A stretch of 51,837 nt of DNA, from NCBI GenBank assembly GCA_012521375.1, contig JAAYMO010000038.1, positions 1 to 51,837 on the forward strand, given 5' to 3'. Of the stretch, positions 29,356-39,878 are shown one piece after another. The DNA comes from Clostridiales bacterium. GTDB lineage: Bacteria; Bacillota; Clostridia; Lutisporales; Lutisporaceae. Made by a program: the position numbers and the translations under genes. Below the pieces are notes generated by a model. That model saw nothing but the letters and a program-made list of their open reading frames with translations, searched no databases and had not been told where the DNA came from. The stretch's first letter is position 1, and each line of letters opens with the position of its first letter.

Positions 29356-32300
29356 ATGAGGGATTTTGCACACCTTCATGTTCATACCCAATACAGCCTC
29401 CTGGATGGGGCGGGAAATATAGAAAAAATAATACAAAAGACAAAAGAGTTAGGCATGTCATACATAGCTATAACAGATCATGGTGCTATGTATGGAGTGG
29501 TAGACTTTTATAAGCAAGCTAAAAAATATGGCATTAAACCTATCATTGGCTGCGAAGTATATGTGGCCACCAGAAGTATGGAAGATAGGGATCCTAAATA
29601 TGACAGTGATCAATATCACTTGGTGCTTCTGGCTGAAAATGAGACAGGCTATAGAAACCTGACTTATCTGGTATCTCAGGGGTTTATTAAGGGTTTTTAT
29701 TATAAACCCAGAGTAGATTTGAACCTTCTAAAGGAATATTCTGAAGGAATAATAGCTTTGAGTGGATGTTTAGCAGGCTCAGTTCAGCAATTCATTCTGA
29801 ATGGGAACTATGAAAGGGCTAAGGAAGAAGCACTCACATATCTTGATATATTTGGGCCAGGCAATTTTTATCTGGAGATACAAGATCACGGCATCAGAGA
29901 ACAAGCCTTGATTAACCAAGAATTGGTCAGAATGTCTCAAGAAACAGGCATACCTTTAGTGGCTACCAATGATGTCCACTATGTAAGCAGAGAAGATGCT
30001 GAAACCCATGATGTTCTTCTTTGTATTCAAACAGGAAAAACCATAGATGATGAAAATAGAATGAAATTTGAGACCGATGAATTTTATGTTAAGTCACCGG
30101 AAGAGATGTATGAACTTTTTAAATATGTTCCTGAGGCAATAGAAAACACTATGGAAATAGCCAAAAGATGCAGTGTGGATTTTGAATTTGGACATGTTCA
30201 TTTACCCAAATTTGATGTGCCTCAAGGGTATACTTCAGATTCTTATTTAAGACATCTTTGCCAGACAGGTTTGAAAAATAGATATGATAATATCACCAGA
30301 GAGCTTGGTGAGAGATTAGATTATGAACTAAGTGTTATAGAAAAGATGGGTTATGCCGATTATTTCCTTATTGTATGGGACTATGTGAGATTTGCAAAGG
30401 ATAAAGGCATAATGGTAGGCCCTGGAAGAGGCTCAGGTGCCGGTAGTTTAGTGGCTTATGCAATAGGCATTACGGATATAGACCCAATTAAATATAACCT
30501 AATATTTGAAAGGTTTTTGAATCCGGAAAGAATAAGCATGCCGGATTTCGATATTGATTTCTGCTATGAGAGAAGGCAGGAAGTTATAGACTATGTTGTA
30601 GAAAAATACGGAAAAGATAGGGTGGCTCAGATAATAACCTTTGGAACTATGGCTGCCAGAGCTGCCATAAGAGATGTGGGAAGAGCATTGAACATGCCTT
30701 ATGCTCAGGTAGACAGTGTTGCGAAAAAAATACCCATGGAGTTGGGGATGACTATAGATAAAGCTTTGAATGTAAACCCTGAACTTCGGAATCTCTATGA
30801 AACCGATGGAGAAATCAAGCTGCTCATCGATATGTCTAAAGCGTTGGAAGGAATGCCAAGACATGCTTCAACCCATGCTGCAGGTGTGGTTATCGCAAAG
30901 GAGCCTGTTACCAATTATGTTCCCCTCCAAATGAACGAAGATGTTATTACCACACAGTTCCCCATGACTACTTTAGAAGAATTAGGACTTCTGAAGATGG
31001 ATTTTCTAGGATTGCGCACCCTTACAGTCATTAGAGACACATTGAATATAATAAAGGAGCAGGGTCTGGAAGTACCTGAGCTCTCAGATATAAATTATAA
31101 TGACAGCAATGTATATAACATGATAAGCGAAGGGGAAACCTATGGAGTATTTCAGCTTGAAAGTTCAGGCATGACACAATTTATGAAGGAACTAAAACCA
31201 AACTGTCTGGAAGATATTATTGCAGGGGTTTCCCTTTACAGGCCAGGACCAATGGACCAAATACCCAGATATTTAATAAACAAGCATAATCCTGAACAGA
31301 TTAAATATCTTCACCCAAAGCTGGAATCCATTTTGGGCGTCACATATGGTTGTATAATATATCAGGAACAGGTTATGCAGATTTTTAGAGAGCTAGCTGG
31401 CTACTCTATGGGAAGATCTGATTTGGTCAGAAGAGCTATGTCTAAGAAAAAAGCAGATGTCATGGCTAAAGAAAAAGAACATTTCATAAACGGAATAATA
31501 GATGATGATGGTAAAATAATAGTGCCTGGCTGTATCAGGAACGGAATCGATGAGAAAACCGCAGAAAAAATATATGATGAGATGGCTGAATTTGCTAAGT
31601 ATGGTTTTAATAAATCCCATGCAGCTGCCTATGCTGTAATATCTTATCAAACAGCCTGGCTTAAATACTACTATCCTGTACAGTTTACTGCAGCTCTAAT
31701 AACCAGTGTTATGGACAACAGCAGTAAGGTTGCAGAATATATTCTCAATAGCAGAAAACTGGGTATTGAAGTGCTGCCTCCGGATATAAATGAGAGCCAT
31801 GTGAATTTTACTGTCATAGACAATAAGATAAGATTTGGTTTGGCTGCGGTTAAAAATGTAGGAATCAATGCTATACACTCTATAATTGAAAATAGGGAAT
31901 TAAAAGGGAAATATGAAAGCCTATATGATTTTATAAATAAAGTGGATTTGGGAGCAGTAAACAAGAGAACTGTGGAAAGCCTCATCAAATGCGGTGCTTT
32001 CGATAGCCTTGGTGTATGCAGAAGCAAAATGATGGCAGTATATGAAAGGCTTATGGATTGTGTCCACGATCAAAAAAAGAGCAATGTTGATGGACAGTTA
32101 TCGCTATTTGATACTGCTGACCAATGTAGTATGGATATAGGCGAAGATATATATCCTGATTTAGATGAATATCCTAAAGATGTGATGCTTGCAATGGAAA
32201 AAGAGATGCTGGGACTCTATATAAGCGGTCATCCGCTGTTGGAGTATAAAGAAGAACTGGAAAGGATGACTTCAATAAACACCTCCCAACTTGTAGTCGA

Positions 32301-32844
32301 AGAATCACAAGAGATGGATATAGATAGCTTTATTCATCAATTGGATGGAAAAAGAGTTATTATGGGGGGCATATTAGAATCAGTAAAAGCAAAAACTACA
32401 AAGAACAACAACATGATGGCCTTTGCTCAGCTTGAAGACCTATATGGTACCATTGAAATGATTGTTTTTCCCAAAATATATGAGGAATATAGGGAATTGC
32501 TTAAGGTGGACAATATAATAATTGTTGAAGGGAGGATAAGCATCAAAGAAGAAGAAAGTGCCAAAATAATTTGTGACAGAATTTCACCATTAAAAAAAGA
32601 CCAACACCATAAGCTTTATATCAAAATAGATTCAGAAAAAAGTCCTGGACTTCTTGAATCCGTTAAAAAAGTGCTGAAGAAAAATAGAGGGAATCAACCT
32701 GTTTATATAGTTGACGAGGCAAAGAAAAGCAATGGAAAACCTAGGGTAATGCAGGCATCCCGTCATATGTGGGTAGATATCAATGACTCATTATTAAATG
32801 ATTTAAAAAAAATATGCGGAGATAAATGTGTTGCCTTGAAATAA
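29356..32844 (+). CDS. dnaE: DNA polymerase III alpha subunit
   Basis: PHP FAHLHVHTQYSLLDGAG; GPGRGSGAGSLVAYAIGITDIDPIKYNLIFERFLNPERISMPDFDIDF. ATG 29356 preferred over 29338 because of upstream gaaagga. Confidence 0.96.
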   Translation: MRDFAHLHVHTQYSLLDGAGNIEKIIQKTKELGMSYIAITDHGAMYGVVDFYKQAKKYGIKPIIGCEVYVATRSMEDRDPKYDSDQYHLVLLAENETGYRNLTYLVSQGFIKGFYYKPRVDLNLLKEYSEGIIALSGCLAGSVQQFILNGNYERAKEEALTYLDIFGPGNFYLEIQDHGIREQALINQELVRMSQETGIPLVATNDVHYVSREDAETHDVLLCIQTGKTIDDENRMKFETDEFYVKSPEEMYELFKYVPEAIENTMEIAKRCSVDFEFGHVHLPKFDVPQGYTSDSYLRHLCQTGLKNRYDNITRELGERLDYELSVIEKMGYADYFLIVWDYVRFAKDKGIMVGPGRGSGAGSLVAYAIGITDIDPIKYNLIFERFLNPERISMPDFDIDFCYERRQEVIDYVVEKYGKDRVAQIITFGTMAARAAIRDVGRALNMPYAQVDSVAKKIPMELGMTIDKALNVNPELRNLYETDGEIKLLIDMSKALEGMPRHASTHAAGVVIAKEPVTNYVPLQMNEDVITTQFPMTTLEELGLLKMDFLGLRTLTVIRDTLNIIKEQGLEVPELSDINYNDSNVYNMISEGETYGVFQLESSGMTQFMKELKPNCLEDIIAGVSLYRPGPMDQIPRYLINKHNPEQIKYLHPKLESILGVTYGCIIYQEQVMQIFRELAGYSMGRSDLVRRAMSKKKADVMAKEKEHFINGIIDDDGKIIVPGCIRNGIDEKTAEKIYDEMAEFAKYGFNKSHAAAYAVISYQTAWLKYYYPVQFTAALITSVMDNSSKVAEYILNSRKLGIEVLPPDINESHVNFTVIDNKIRFGLAAVKNVGINAIHSIIENRELKGKYESLYDFINKVDLGAVNKRTVESLIKCGAFDSLGVCRSKMMAVYERLMDCVHDQKKSNVDGQLSLFDTADQCSMDIGEDIYPDLDEYPKDVMLAMEKEMLGLYISGHPLLEYKEELERMTSINTSQLVVEESQEMDIDSFIHQLDGKRVIMGGILESVKAKTTKNNNMMAFAQLEDLYGTIEMIVFPKIYEEYRELLKVDNIIIVEGRISIKEEESAKIICDRISPLKKDQHHKLYIKIDSEKSPGLLESVKKVLKKNRGNQPVYIVDEAKKSNGKPRVMQASRHMWVDINDSLLNDLKKICGDKCVALK

Positions 32845-32905
32845 ATGCTATATTACATTAAACTTAGGTTAAGGAATAGTCCGTGAACTAAAGGAGGCAT
32901 CTTGC

Positions 32906-33103
32906 ATGTGGACGGTAATTTATATAGCCAAAAACAAGAAAACAGCGGAAAAAACACTGGAGCTATTGACGCAAGAAGGCATGCTTGCCAAGATACAACC
33001 TGTCAGCAAAGCATCTGATAGGGAAGACGGATATTTTGAAGTTTTGGTGCCTGAAGGTGAAGCTGAAGATGCACAAAACATAATATATGAGGCGGGAATC
33101 TAA
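32906..33103 (+). CDS. Small (65 aa) conserved-type protein, possibly DUF2007-like
   Basis: MWTVIYIAKNKKTAEKTLELLTQEGMLAKIQPVS...; AAAGGAGG RBS; followed by terminator. Confidence 0.75.
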   Translation: MWTVIYIAKNKKTAEKTLELLTQEGMLAKIQPVSKASDREDGYFEVLVPEGEAEDAQNIIYEAGI

Positions 33104-33132
33104 ACAAAAACACTTTAGGTGTTTTTGTTTTT
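33104..33132 (+). terminator. Terminator upstream of pfkA
   Basis: acaaaaacac-tttag-gtgtttttgt then T-run. Confidence 0.8.
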
Positions 33133-33156
33133 TAGAAAATATAAGGGGGAGACCTG

Positions 33157-34116
33157 ATGAAGAACATTGCCGTATTAACTAGCGGGGGAGACTCTCCGGG
33201 AATGAATGCTGCCATAAGAGCTGTTGTAAGAACATCCATATACAACGGATTAAAAGTTTATGGCATAAAAAGAGGATTTAATGGGCTTATTCATGGGGAT
33301 GTAATGGAAATGGACCTTTCTTCTGTGGGAGATATAATTCATAGAGGTGGAACCATACTAAGGACAGCAAGGTGCGAAGAGTTCCAAACAGAAGAGGGAC
33401 TGCAAAAAGCAATAAATATAATTGACGTGTTTAATTTTGACGGCATAGTGGTCATAGGGGGAGACGGTACCTTTAAGGGAGCAAGGGAATTATGCAAGAA
33501 AGGCATTACTTGTGCTGCTGTGCCAGGAACAATAGATAATGATTTGCCTTATACAGACTATACAATAGGTTTCGATACAGCAGTAAATACAGTCCTGGAT
33601 GCTATAAACAAAATAAGGGACACCACAACATCCCATGAAAGAATAAGCATTATAGAAGTGATGGGAAGAAATTCGGGAGATATTGCTTTATATGCTGGGC
33701 TAGCCGGCGGGGCAGAAAGCATTATTGTTCCTGAAATGTATTACTCTAGCGATGATGTTTGTAAAAGATTGCTGCAAGGTAAAAACAGGGGCAAACTTCA
33801 CAATATAATATTAGTGGCAGAAGGAGCAGGTAAAGCTACAGAGTTGGCTGAAGAAATACATAATAAAATCAATATGGAAGTGAGAGTGACCATATTAGGC
33901 TATCTTCAAAGAGGCGGCAATCCTACAGCTTTTGATAGGATATTGGCTAGCAGGCTTGGTTCTAAAGCAGTAGAAGTTTTGATGAATGGAGAATCAGGAA
34001 AGGCAATAGGCATTAGGGATAATAAAATAATCATCGAACCAATTGATAAAGCATTGGAAATGAAAAAAAACTTTAATGTAGATATGTATGAACTTGCGAA
34101 GATATTATCAATTTAA
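33157..34116 (+). CDS. pfkA: ATP-dependent 6-phosphofructokinase
   Basis: [51 protein letters not shown]. Confidence 0.98.
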   Translation: MKNIAVLTSGGDSPGMNAAIRAVVRTSIYNGLKVYGIKRGFNGLIHGDVMEMDLSSVGDIIHRGGTILRTARCEEFQTEEGLQKAINIIDVFNFDGIVVIGGDGTFKGARELCKKGITCAAVPGTIDNDLPYTDYTIGFDTAVNTVLDAINKIRDTTTSHERISIIEVMGRNSGDIALYAGLAGGAESIIVPEMYYSSDDVCKRLLQGKNRGKLHNIILVAEGAGKATELAEEIHNKINMEVRVTILGYLQRGGNPTAFDRILASRLGSKAVEVLMNGESGKAIGIRDNKIIIEPIDKALEMKKNFNVDMYELAKILSI

Positions 34117-34128
34117 AGGGGTGGAAAG

Positions 34129-35883
34129 ATGAGAAAAACAAAAATTGTATGTACAATAGGACCAGCCAGCGAAAGCGTGGAAATGTTAGAAAAACTTATT
34201 TTAGCAGGAATGAATGTCGCTCGTTTAAATTTTTCTCATGGAACCCATGAAGAACATAAAATGAGAATAGATAACATAAAAAAAGCAAGAAAAAAACTTA
34301 ACAAACATGTAGCAATAATGCTGGATACAAAGGGGCCGGAAGTGAGGCTTGGCAAATTTAAATCAGGATCAGCAGAACTAAAAGCAGGAAGCTGCTTTAC
34401 TTTGACAACCAGAGATATTGAAGGTGATGATAACATAGTCAGTATAAGCTACAAAAATATAACCAAGGAAGTCACCACTGGCTCTAGGATATTGATAGCA
34501 GATGGTTTGATAGAATTAAAAGTATTGGACAAAAATGATACAGACGTATTTTGCCAAGTGGTAAATGGCGGAATTGTAACCGACAGAAAAAATGTGAATA
34601 TTCCGGGAGCTACATCTAAACTTCCGGCAGTAACCGAGAAAGATATAGCGGACATCAATTTCGGAATAAACAATGATATAGATATTATTGCCGCTTCCTT
34701 TATAAGAAAAGCTTCAGATATATATGAAATAAGAAGGATATTGGAACAAAGGCATGCAGAACACATACAAATAATCGCAAAGATAGAAAACCAAGAAGGT
34801 GTAGATAACTGCGAAGAAATCCTTAAAGTAGCTGATGGTCTCATGGTGGCAAGAGGAGATCTAGGAGTGGAGATTCCTGCGCAGGATATACCACTAGTGC
34901 AAAAACACCTCATTGCCATAGCTAATGAGCAGGGGAAACCTGTTATTACAGCGACTCAAATGATGGAATCCATGATACGCAATCCCAGACCTACTAGGGC
35001 AGAAGTAACAGATATAGCAAATGCTATATTCGATGGTACAGATGCGGTGATGCTATCTGGAGAAACTGCCATTGGAAACTATCCTGCAGAAACTGTTTCC
35101 ACAATGGCTGCAGTAGCTGAGAGAACTGAATTGGCTCTAGACTTTAGAAAAATGCATGCTAAAAGGGATGAAATACAAGATATTACAGTAACAAATGCTA
35201 TCAGCTATGCTAGTTGTGCTGCAGCAATGGATTTGGAAGCTTCGGCTATAATCACTCCAACTCAATCAGGGTCGACAGCCAGAATGGTTTCAAAATATAG
35301 GCCAAAGGCACCTATAATAGCTGCAACACCAGACGAAAAGGTAGCCAGAAAGCTTTGCCTCAGCTTCGGTGTAATACCGATAATAGTTGGAACAACTGAC
35401 AGCACCGATGAAATGATTCACATCTCTGTAAGTAAGGCCTTGGAAGCCGAATTGATACAAAACGGAGACTTAGTCGTCATCACCGCGGGAATACCTGTCG
35501 GAGTTGCTGGTACCACAAACCTCATAAAGGTTCATGTCGTTGGAGAAGTAATAGCAAAGGGAATGGGCATAGGAAATGAAGCTGCAACAGGCAAAGTTTG
35601 CGTAATCAAAAATGGCGAAAGAGAAGTAAGTAAAATTAGCGAAGGGGATATTTTAGTAGCAAAAGCAACAGATTATGATATGGTTCCCCTGATGATGAAA
35701 GCATCTGGTTTCATAGTAGAAGAAGGTGGCTTGACATCCCATGCTGCGATAGTAGGTTTAGAGCTGGGCAAGCCTGTTATAGTTGGTGTAGATGGAGCTA
35801 CAGATATATTTGAAGATGGACAAATAGTTACTGTAGATGGAAGCAGAGGGCTTATATATAGAGGAAGAGCTAGAGTGCTGTAA
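34129..35883 (+). CDS. pyk: Pyruvate kinase with C-terminal PEP-utilising domain
   Basis: KTKIVCTIGPASES, MLDTKGPEVRLG, MVARGDLGVEIP; C-terminal EEGGLTSHAAIVGLELGKPVIVG. Confidence 0.97.
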   Translation: MRKTKIVCTIGPASESVEMLEKLILAGMNVARLNFSHGTHEEHKMRIDNIKKARKKLNKHVAIMLDTKGPEVRLGKFKSGSAELKAGSCFTLTTRDIEGDDNIVSISYKNITKEVTTGSRILIADGLIELKVLDKNDTDVFCQVVNGGIVTDRKNVNIPGATSKLPAVTEKDIADINFGINNDIDIIAASFIRKASDIYEIRRILEQRHAEHIQIIAKIENQEGVDNCEEILKVADGLMVARGDLGVEIPAQDIPLVQKHLIAIANEQGKPVITATQMMESMIRNPRPTRAEVTDIANAIFDGTDAVMLSGETAIGNYPAETVSTMAAVAERTELALDFRKMHAKRDEIQDITVTNAISYASCAAAMDLEASAIITPTQSGSTARMVSKYRPKAPIIAATPDEKVARKLCLSFGVIPIIVGTTDSTDEMIHISVSKALEAELIQNGDLVVITAGIPVGVAGTTNLIKVHVVGEVIAKGMGIGNEAATGKVCVIKNGEREVSKISEGDILVAKATDYDMVPLMMKASGFIVEEGGLTSHAAIVGLELGKPVIVGVDGATDIFEDGQIVTVDGSRGLIYRGRARVL

Positions 35884-35890
35884 ATGAAAG

Positions 35891-36322
35891 GTGAACTATA
35901 TGATTCATAAGACAACTTTTAGAACCAGATATGGGGAAACAGACCAAATGGGCATCATATATCATCCTAATTATTATATATATTTTGAATTAGGAAGAAC
36001 TGAGTTTCTAAGAGAAGCAGGAGGAATGTCCTATAAAGAAATGGAAGGATTGGGACTGATGCTTCCAATAATTGAAACTCGATGCAAATATAAAATTCCT
36101 GCAAAATATGATGATGAACTGATTGTCATAACCAAGGTAAAGGATATTACTGTAGCAAGAATATCTTTCGCCTATAAACTTGTCAGGGCAGAAGATGATA
36201 CAATATTAGCTGAAGGTGAAACAACAAGCGCTTTTACAGATAAAGAAGGAAAGCCGATTAATCTGAAGAAAAAATATCCGGAAATTTATGATAAACTTCT
36301 TTCCCTAAAACAAAAGGAATAA
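35891..36322 (+). CDS. YbgC-like acyl-CoA thioesterase (hotdog fold)
   Basis: FRTRYGETDQMGIIYHPNYYIYFELGRTEFLREAG. Confidence 0.9.
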   Translation: MNYMIHKTTFRTRYGETDQMGIIYHPNYYIYFELGRTEFLREAGGMSYKEMEGLGLMLPIIETRCKYKIPAKYDDELIVITKVKDITVARISFAYKLVRAEDDTILAEGETTSAFTDKEGKPINLKKKYPEIYDKLLSLKQKE

Positions 36323-36470
36323 TTGATCTAATTGTTATATGTGTTTAAAAATTAATCCTTATATCGGTTTAATATTATATGGAATTTATAAAAAAGAAAT
36401 AAATCACTACAAAAATGTTTAGACATAGAAATATTTGGCAACAATCATAATGTAACTGATTCTAATCATT

Positions 36471-36493
36471 GCACCGAAAGGTGCTTTTTTTTT
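36471..36493 (+). terminator. Terminator
   Basis: gcacc-gaaa-ggtgc followed by long T-run. Confidence 0.85.
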
Positions 36494-36558
36494 GGAATTA
36501 TGGCTTTTGAATAAATAGTCCTTCATATGGAGCAAAATAAATAAATAAAACTATAGGG

Positions 36559-37143
36559 GTGAAAGGCTTGACCAAAAAAGATATAGCTGAAATATTGATA
36601 TCAGATGAAGATGAGAGGGAACAAAAAATTCATGAACTGCTTAAAGATAGACGCTCTCTAAATATCAATATTGAACTTAGTAAAAGGCTGACAGCAGGCC
36701 AAAAAGCTGCAGACAAAATGGCGGAATTTGCAGGCAGCTGGAAGTTCATAATAGTTTTTATGGCCCTTGTGTTGACATGGGGAATTGTCAATACTAAGTG
36801 GGTTTTAGAAAGACCATTTGATCCTTATCCATATGTCTTTCTAAATCTGGTTCTAGCCTGTATCGCTTCTATCCAAGCACCTGTAATAATGATGAGTCAA
36901 AATCGTGAAGCCCAAAAAGATAGGTTAAGGGCGGAAAATGAATACTTGATAAATATGAAATCTGAAATAATACTTGAAGATTTACATTTGAAAATAGATA
37001 ATATTATACAGCGACAACGTTTACTTGAAGATGAACTGGAAAATATAATCAGTTTGATGGGAGCTTTGAGGCAGGAAATTGTTTTAGGGAGAGAAAAAGA
37101 TGAAGAAAACACCGGTAGAGAAGAATCGAGAATATATAATTGA
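36559..37143 (+). CDS. DUF1003 family membrane protein
   Basis: KMAEFAGSWKFIIVFMALVLTWGIVNTK..FDPYPYVFLNLVLACIASIQAPVIMMSQNREAQKDRLRAENEYLINMKSE; GTG start. Confidence 0.9.
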   Translation: MKGLTKKDIAEILISDEDEREQKIHELLKDRRSLNINIELSKRLTAGQKAADKMAEFAGSWKFIIVFMALVLTWGIVNTKWVLERPFDPYPYVFLNLVLACIASIQAPVIMMSQNREAQKDRLRAENEYLINMKSEIILEDLHLKIDNIIQRQRLLEDELENIISLMGALRQEIVLGREKDEENTGREESRIYN

Positions 37144-38464
37144 TATAGTCAGTGAGACTAATGAAGGTATGGGAGTAGGGAAGATAGAAGGGTATACAAT
37201 TTTTGTTGATGAGGCTTTAATGGGTGAAAAAGTGAAGATAAAAATTGTAAAAGTCCTAAAAAACTACTCCTATGGTAAACTGCTGGAAATCATAGAGAAA
37301 TCCCCTTATAGAATTGAACCCCAGTGCCCGGCGATAAAAAGATGCGGAGGCTGTCAAATGCAGCATATTAACTATGAAGGGCAGCTTCAATATAAAACCA
37401 GAATTGTTAAAGAAGTATTGGAACGCATAGGCGGCCTGAAGGATATAGTAATTCATGATACTATAGGTATGGAAAAACCATGGAACTACAGGAATAAAGC
37501 TCAATTTCCCGTACAGTTAAAGGACGGTAAGGTAAACATTGGTTTTTTCGCTCCTAGAAGCCATGAAGTGGTGGATATCAATAAATGTATGATACAAGAT
37601 AAAATTAGCGATAAAGTATTGGAAACACTTAGGAACTTTATAAAAAAATACGATATAAGTATCTACGACGAAAATACTGGCAAAGGTTTAATAAGACATA
37701 TAATGATTAGAAAAGGTTATAAAACTGGAGAAGTGATGGTATGCATCATAATAAATGGTGAAAGGATACCTAATCAGGATATATTGGTGGATACTTTAAA
37801 GCAAAACATTGAAGGGCTTAAAACTATCGTTTTAAACATCAATAAAAAGACGACCAATGTGATAATGGGAGAAAAAAACTTAGTTTTATATGGAGACGGA
37901 TATATATACGATTATATAGGAGATTTCAAATTTAAAATTTCTCCGCTATCTTTTTTTCAGGTCAATCCGATACAGACAGAGATTTTATACAATAAAGCTT
38001 TGGAATATGCAAATCTTACAGGAGAAGAAACAGTCATAGATGCATACTGCGGCATAGGTACCATATCCTTATTCATGAGCCAGAGGGCGAAATTTGTATA
38101 TGGAGTGGAAATAGTAGGACAAGCGATAGAGGATGCAAAGGAAAATGCGAGAATAAACGATATAAACAATGTGGAATTCATTCATGGAGAGTCGGAAGTA
38201 GTCATTCCAAGGTTATACGAACAAGGTATTAAAGCCGATGTAATAGTGGTAGACCCTCCACGTAAAGGCTGTGATGAGAAGCTATTGGAAGCTATAGTCA
38301 AGATGTCTCCAAAACGCATGGTATATGTGAGCTGCAACCCAGCTACCTTGGCAAGGGATTTAAAATATCTGACCAGTAAGGGATATGAGGTGAAAGAGGT
38401 TCAACCGGTAGATCAATTCCCTCAAACGGTGCATGTTGAGGTGGTTGTTCTTTTATTCCAATAG
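37100..38464 (+). CDS. rlmD: 23S rRNA (uracil-5-)-methyltransferase, RlmD/RumA family
   Basis: Fe-S type cysteines CPAIKRCGGCQMQHI, DAYCGIGTISL, VDPPRKGCDEKLL, YVSCNPATLARDL. Confidence 0.92.
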   Translation: MKKTPVEKNREYIIDIVSETNEGMGVGKIEGYTIFVDEALMGEKVKIKIVKVLKNYSYGKLLEIIEKSPYRIEPQCPAIKRCGGCQMQHINYEGQLQYKTRIVKEVLERIGGLKDIVIHDTIGMEKPWNYRNKAQFPVQLKDGKVNIGFFAPRSHEVVDINKCMIQDKISDKVLETLRNFIKKYDISIYDENTGKGLIRHIMIRKGYKTGEVMVCIIINGERIPNQDILVDTLKQNIEGLKTIVLNINKKTTNVIMGEKNLVLYGDGYIYDYIGDFKFKISPLSFFQVNPIQTEILYNKALEYANLTGEETVIDAYCGIGTISLFMSQRAKFVYGVEIVGQAIEDAKENARINDINNVEFIHGESEVVIPRLYEQGIKADVIVVDPPRKGCDEKLLEAIVKMSPKRMVYVSCNPATLARDLKYLTSKGYEVKEVQPVDQFPQTVHVEVVVLLFQ

Positions 38465-38643
38465 CCGACGGGGTGACTTATGTTGTATTTAAAATTATGA
38501 TATAATTATTGATAGAAGAGGCAAACAAAGGTAAAATATAAATATACAACATAGTATTCGTGCAAATATTAAAATATTCGTTTGCTTTAATTCAAAACCC
38601 ATACAAGATTATTAACACTATTTTAAAGAAAGGAGTTATACAT

Positions 38644-39111
38644 ATGAAAGGATCCCCAAAACTTATTGAAACACTAAATGCTTTGCTTGCGGACGAGCTA
38701 GCAGCCATCAATCAGTATATCGTGCATGCGGAAATGTGTGAGGACTGGGGCTATGGTAAGTTACATGAAGGCTTTGAAAAGAGGTCAATAGAAGAAATGA
38801 AACATGCCGAAAAACTTATCGGTAGGATTCTGTTTCTCGGTGGGAAGCCTATCGTAACAGAACTTAGTAATATTAATATAGGAGAGGACGTTCGAAAGCA
38901 AATAGAATATGACCGTGCTGCAGAGGAAAGCGCAATAAAAGCTTATAATGATGCCATAGCACTTGCAGGTGAGTTAGGTGACCATGCAACAAGGGATATT
39001 CTTATACAAATTCTAAACGACGAAGATCGTCATATAGACCAGCTTGAGGAGCTCTTAGATCAGATTGAGCATATGACTTTGCCTATATTCTTGACAACTC
39101 AAGTTGACTAA
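38644..39111 (+). CDS. bfr: Bacterioferritin
   Basis: MKGSPKLIETLNALLADELAAINQYIVHAEMCEDWGY; start 38644 after AAAGGAG rather than track start 38560. Confidence 0.9.
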   Translation: MKGSPKLIETLNALLADELAAINQYIVHAEMCEDWGYGKLHEGFEKRSIEEMKHAEKLIGRILFLGGKPIVTELSNINIGEDVRKQIEYDRAAEESAIKAYNDAIALAGELGDHATRDILIQILNDEDRHIDQLEELLDQIEHMTLPIFLTTQVD

Positions 39112-39137
39112 TTTTCTTACAGGGTACTTATATTTCA

Positions 39138-39166
39138 GAGGCTGTAGCAATTACAGCCTCTTTTAT
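39138..39166 (+). terminator. Terminator after bacterioferritin
   Basis: gaggctgta-gcaat-tacagcctc then ttttat. Confidence 0.85.
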
Positions 39167-39260
39167 GTATAGGCATTTCCATATTTAAGAATATCATGTT
39201 TATTGTGATATGAATGATTCTATTTGGTATCATGGAGTTTTGGATTCATAGGATTGATTT

Positions 39261-39733
39261 GGATACAGTGATGTCAATATTCATCAACAGCTATACACAA
39301 ATGGCACTTTAGCTACAGATGAAAACTTGAAAGCATTAGCTGAAGCTGGACTAAATGAGATAAGGTTCAACTTGCGCAGAATTACATTTGAATGAGAATA
39401 ACATATACAATTATTATGGGGAAAACATGTATATCTCTAGGCTTGGATATATATCCTATCTGTAGTAGAGAATTAACCCTGAAACTGATGAAAATAGCAT
39501 ATGAAAAAAATTGGGATTTTGTAGTCCATGATTGCTCAAATTATACCAAGTTTGCTAGAAGTTTAAATCTGAAAAGCAGAAAAGGAGGATGGTTCGGTGC
39601 CAGTGATTATGCCTGCGAGTATCCCAGGATTTAGTTTGATGTGTTCTTACAAATGCTGAGCTATGATAATTTTAACTTTTTAAGCGAAGAAGAACTGCCC
39701 GATGACTATAGACCAGTAATGATGACTATTTAG
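39261..39733 (+). pseudogene. Degraded radical-SAM (pyruvate formate-lyase-activating-like) protein remnant
   Basis: 39261-39395 reads GYSDVNIHQQLYTNGTLATDENLKALAEAGLNEIRFNLRRITFE*; 39392-39634 reads ...GLDIYPICSRELTLKLMKIAYEKNWDFVVHDCSNYTKFARSLNLKSRKGGWFGASDYACEYPRI*, continuing in frame past a TAG as FDVFLQMLSYDNFNFLSEEELPDDYRPVMMTI*. Confidence 0.75.
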
Positions 39734-39829
39734 CCGATACTTCCTTTTACAATCATAGAAACAGAAAAAAATAGATAAAAATACCTTGAAAAATAAAAAA
39801 GTGTCTGGTATACTCTAGATTATAAAGAA

Positions 39830-39853
39830 ATATATTACATATCTCACAATATA
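39830..39853. promoter_or_regulatory. Candidate GntR operator copy upstream of the GntR gene
   Basis: atatattacatatctcacaatata, resembling motifs at 40619-40690. Confidence 0.45.
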
Positions 39854-39878
39854 GCATACATCAGAAAGGAATTTTATA

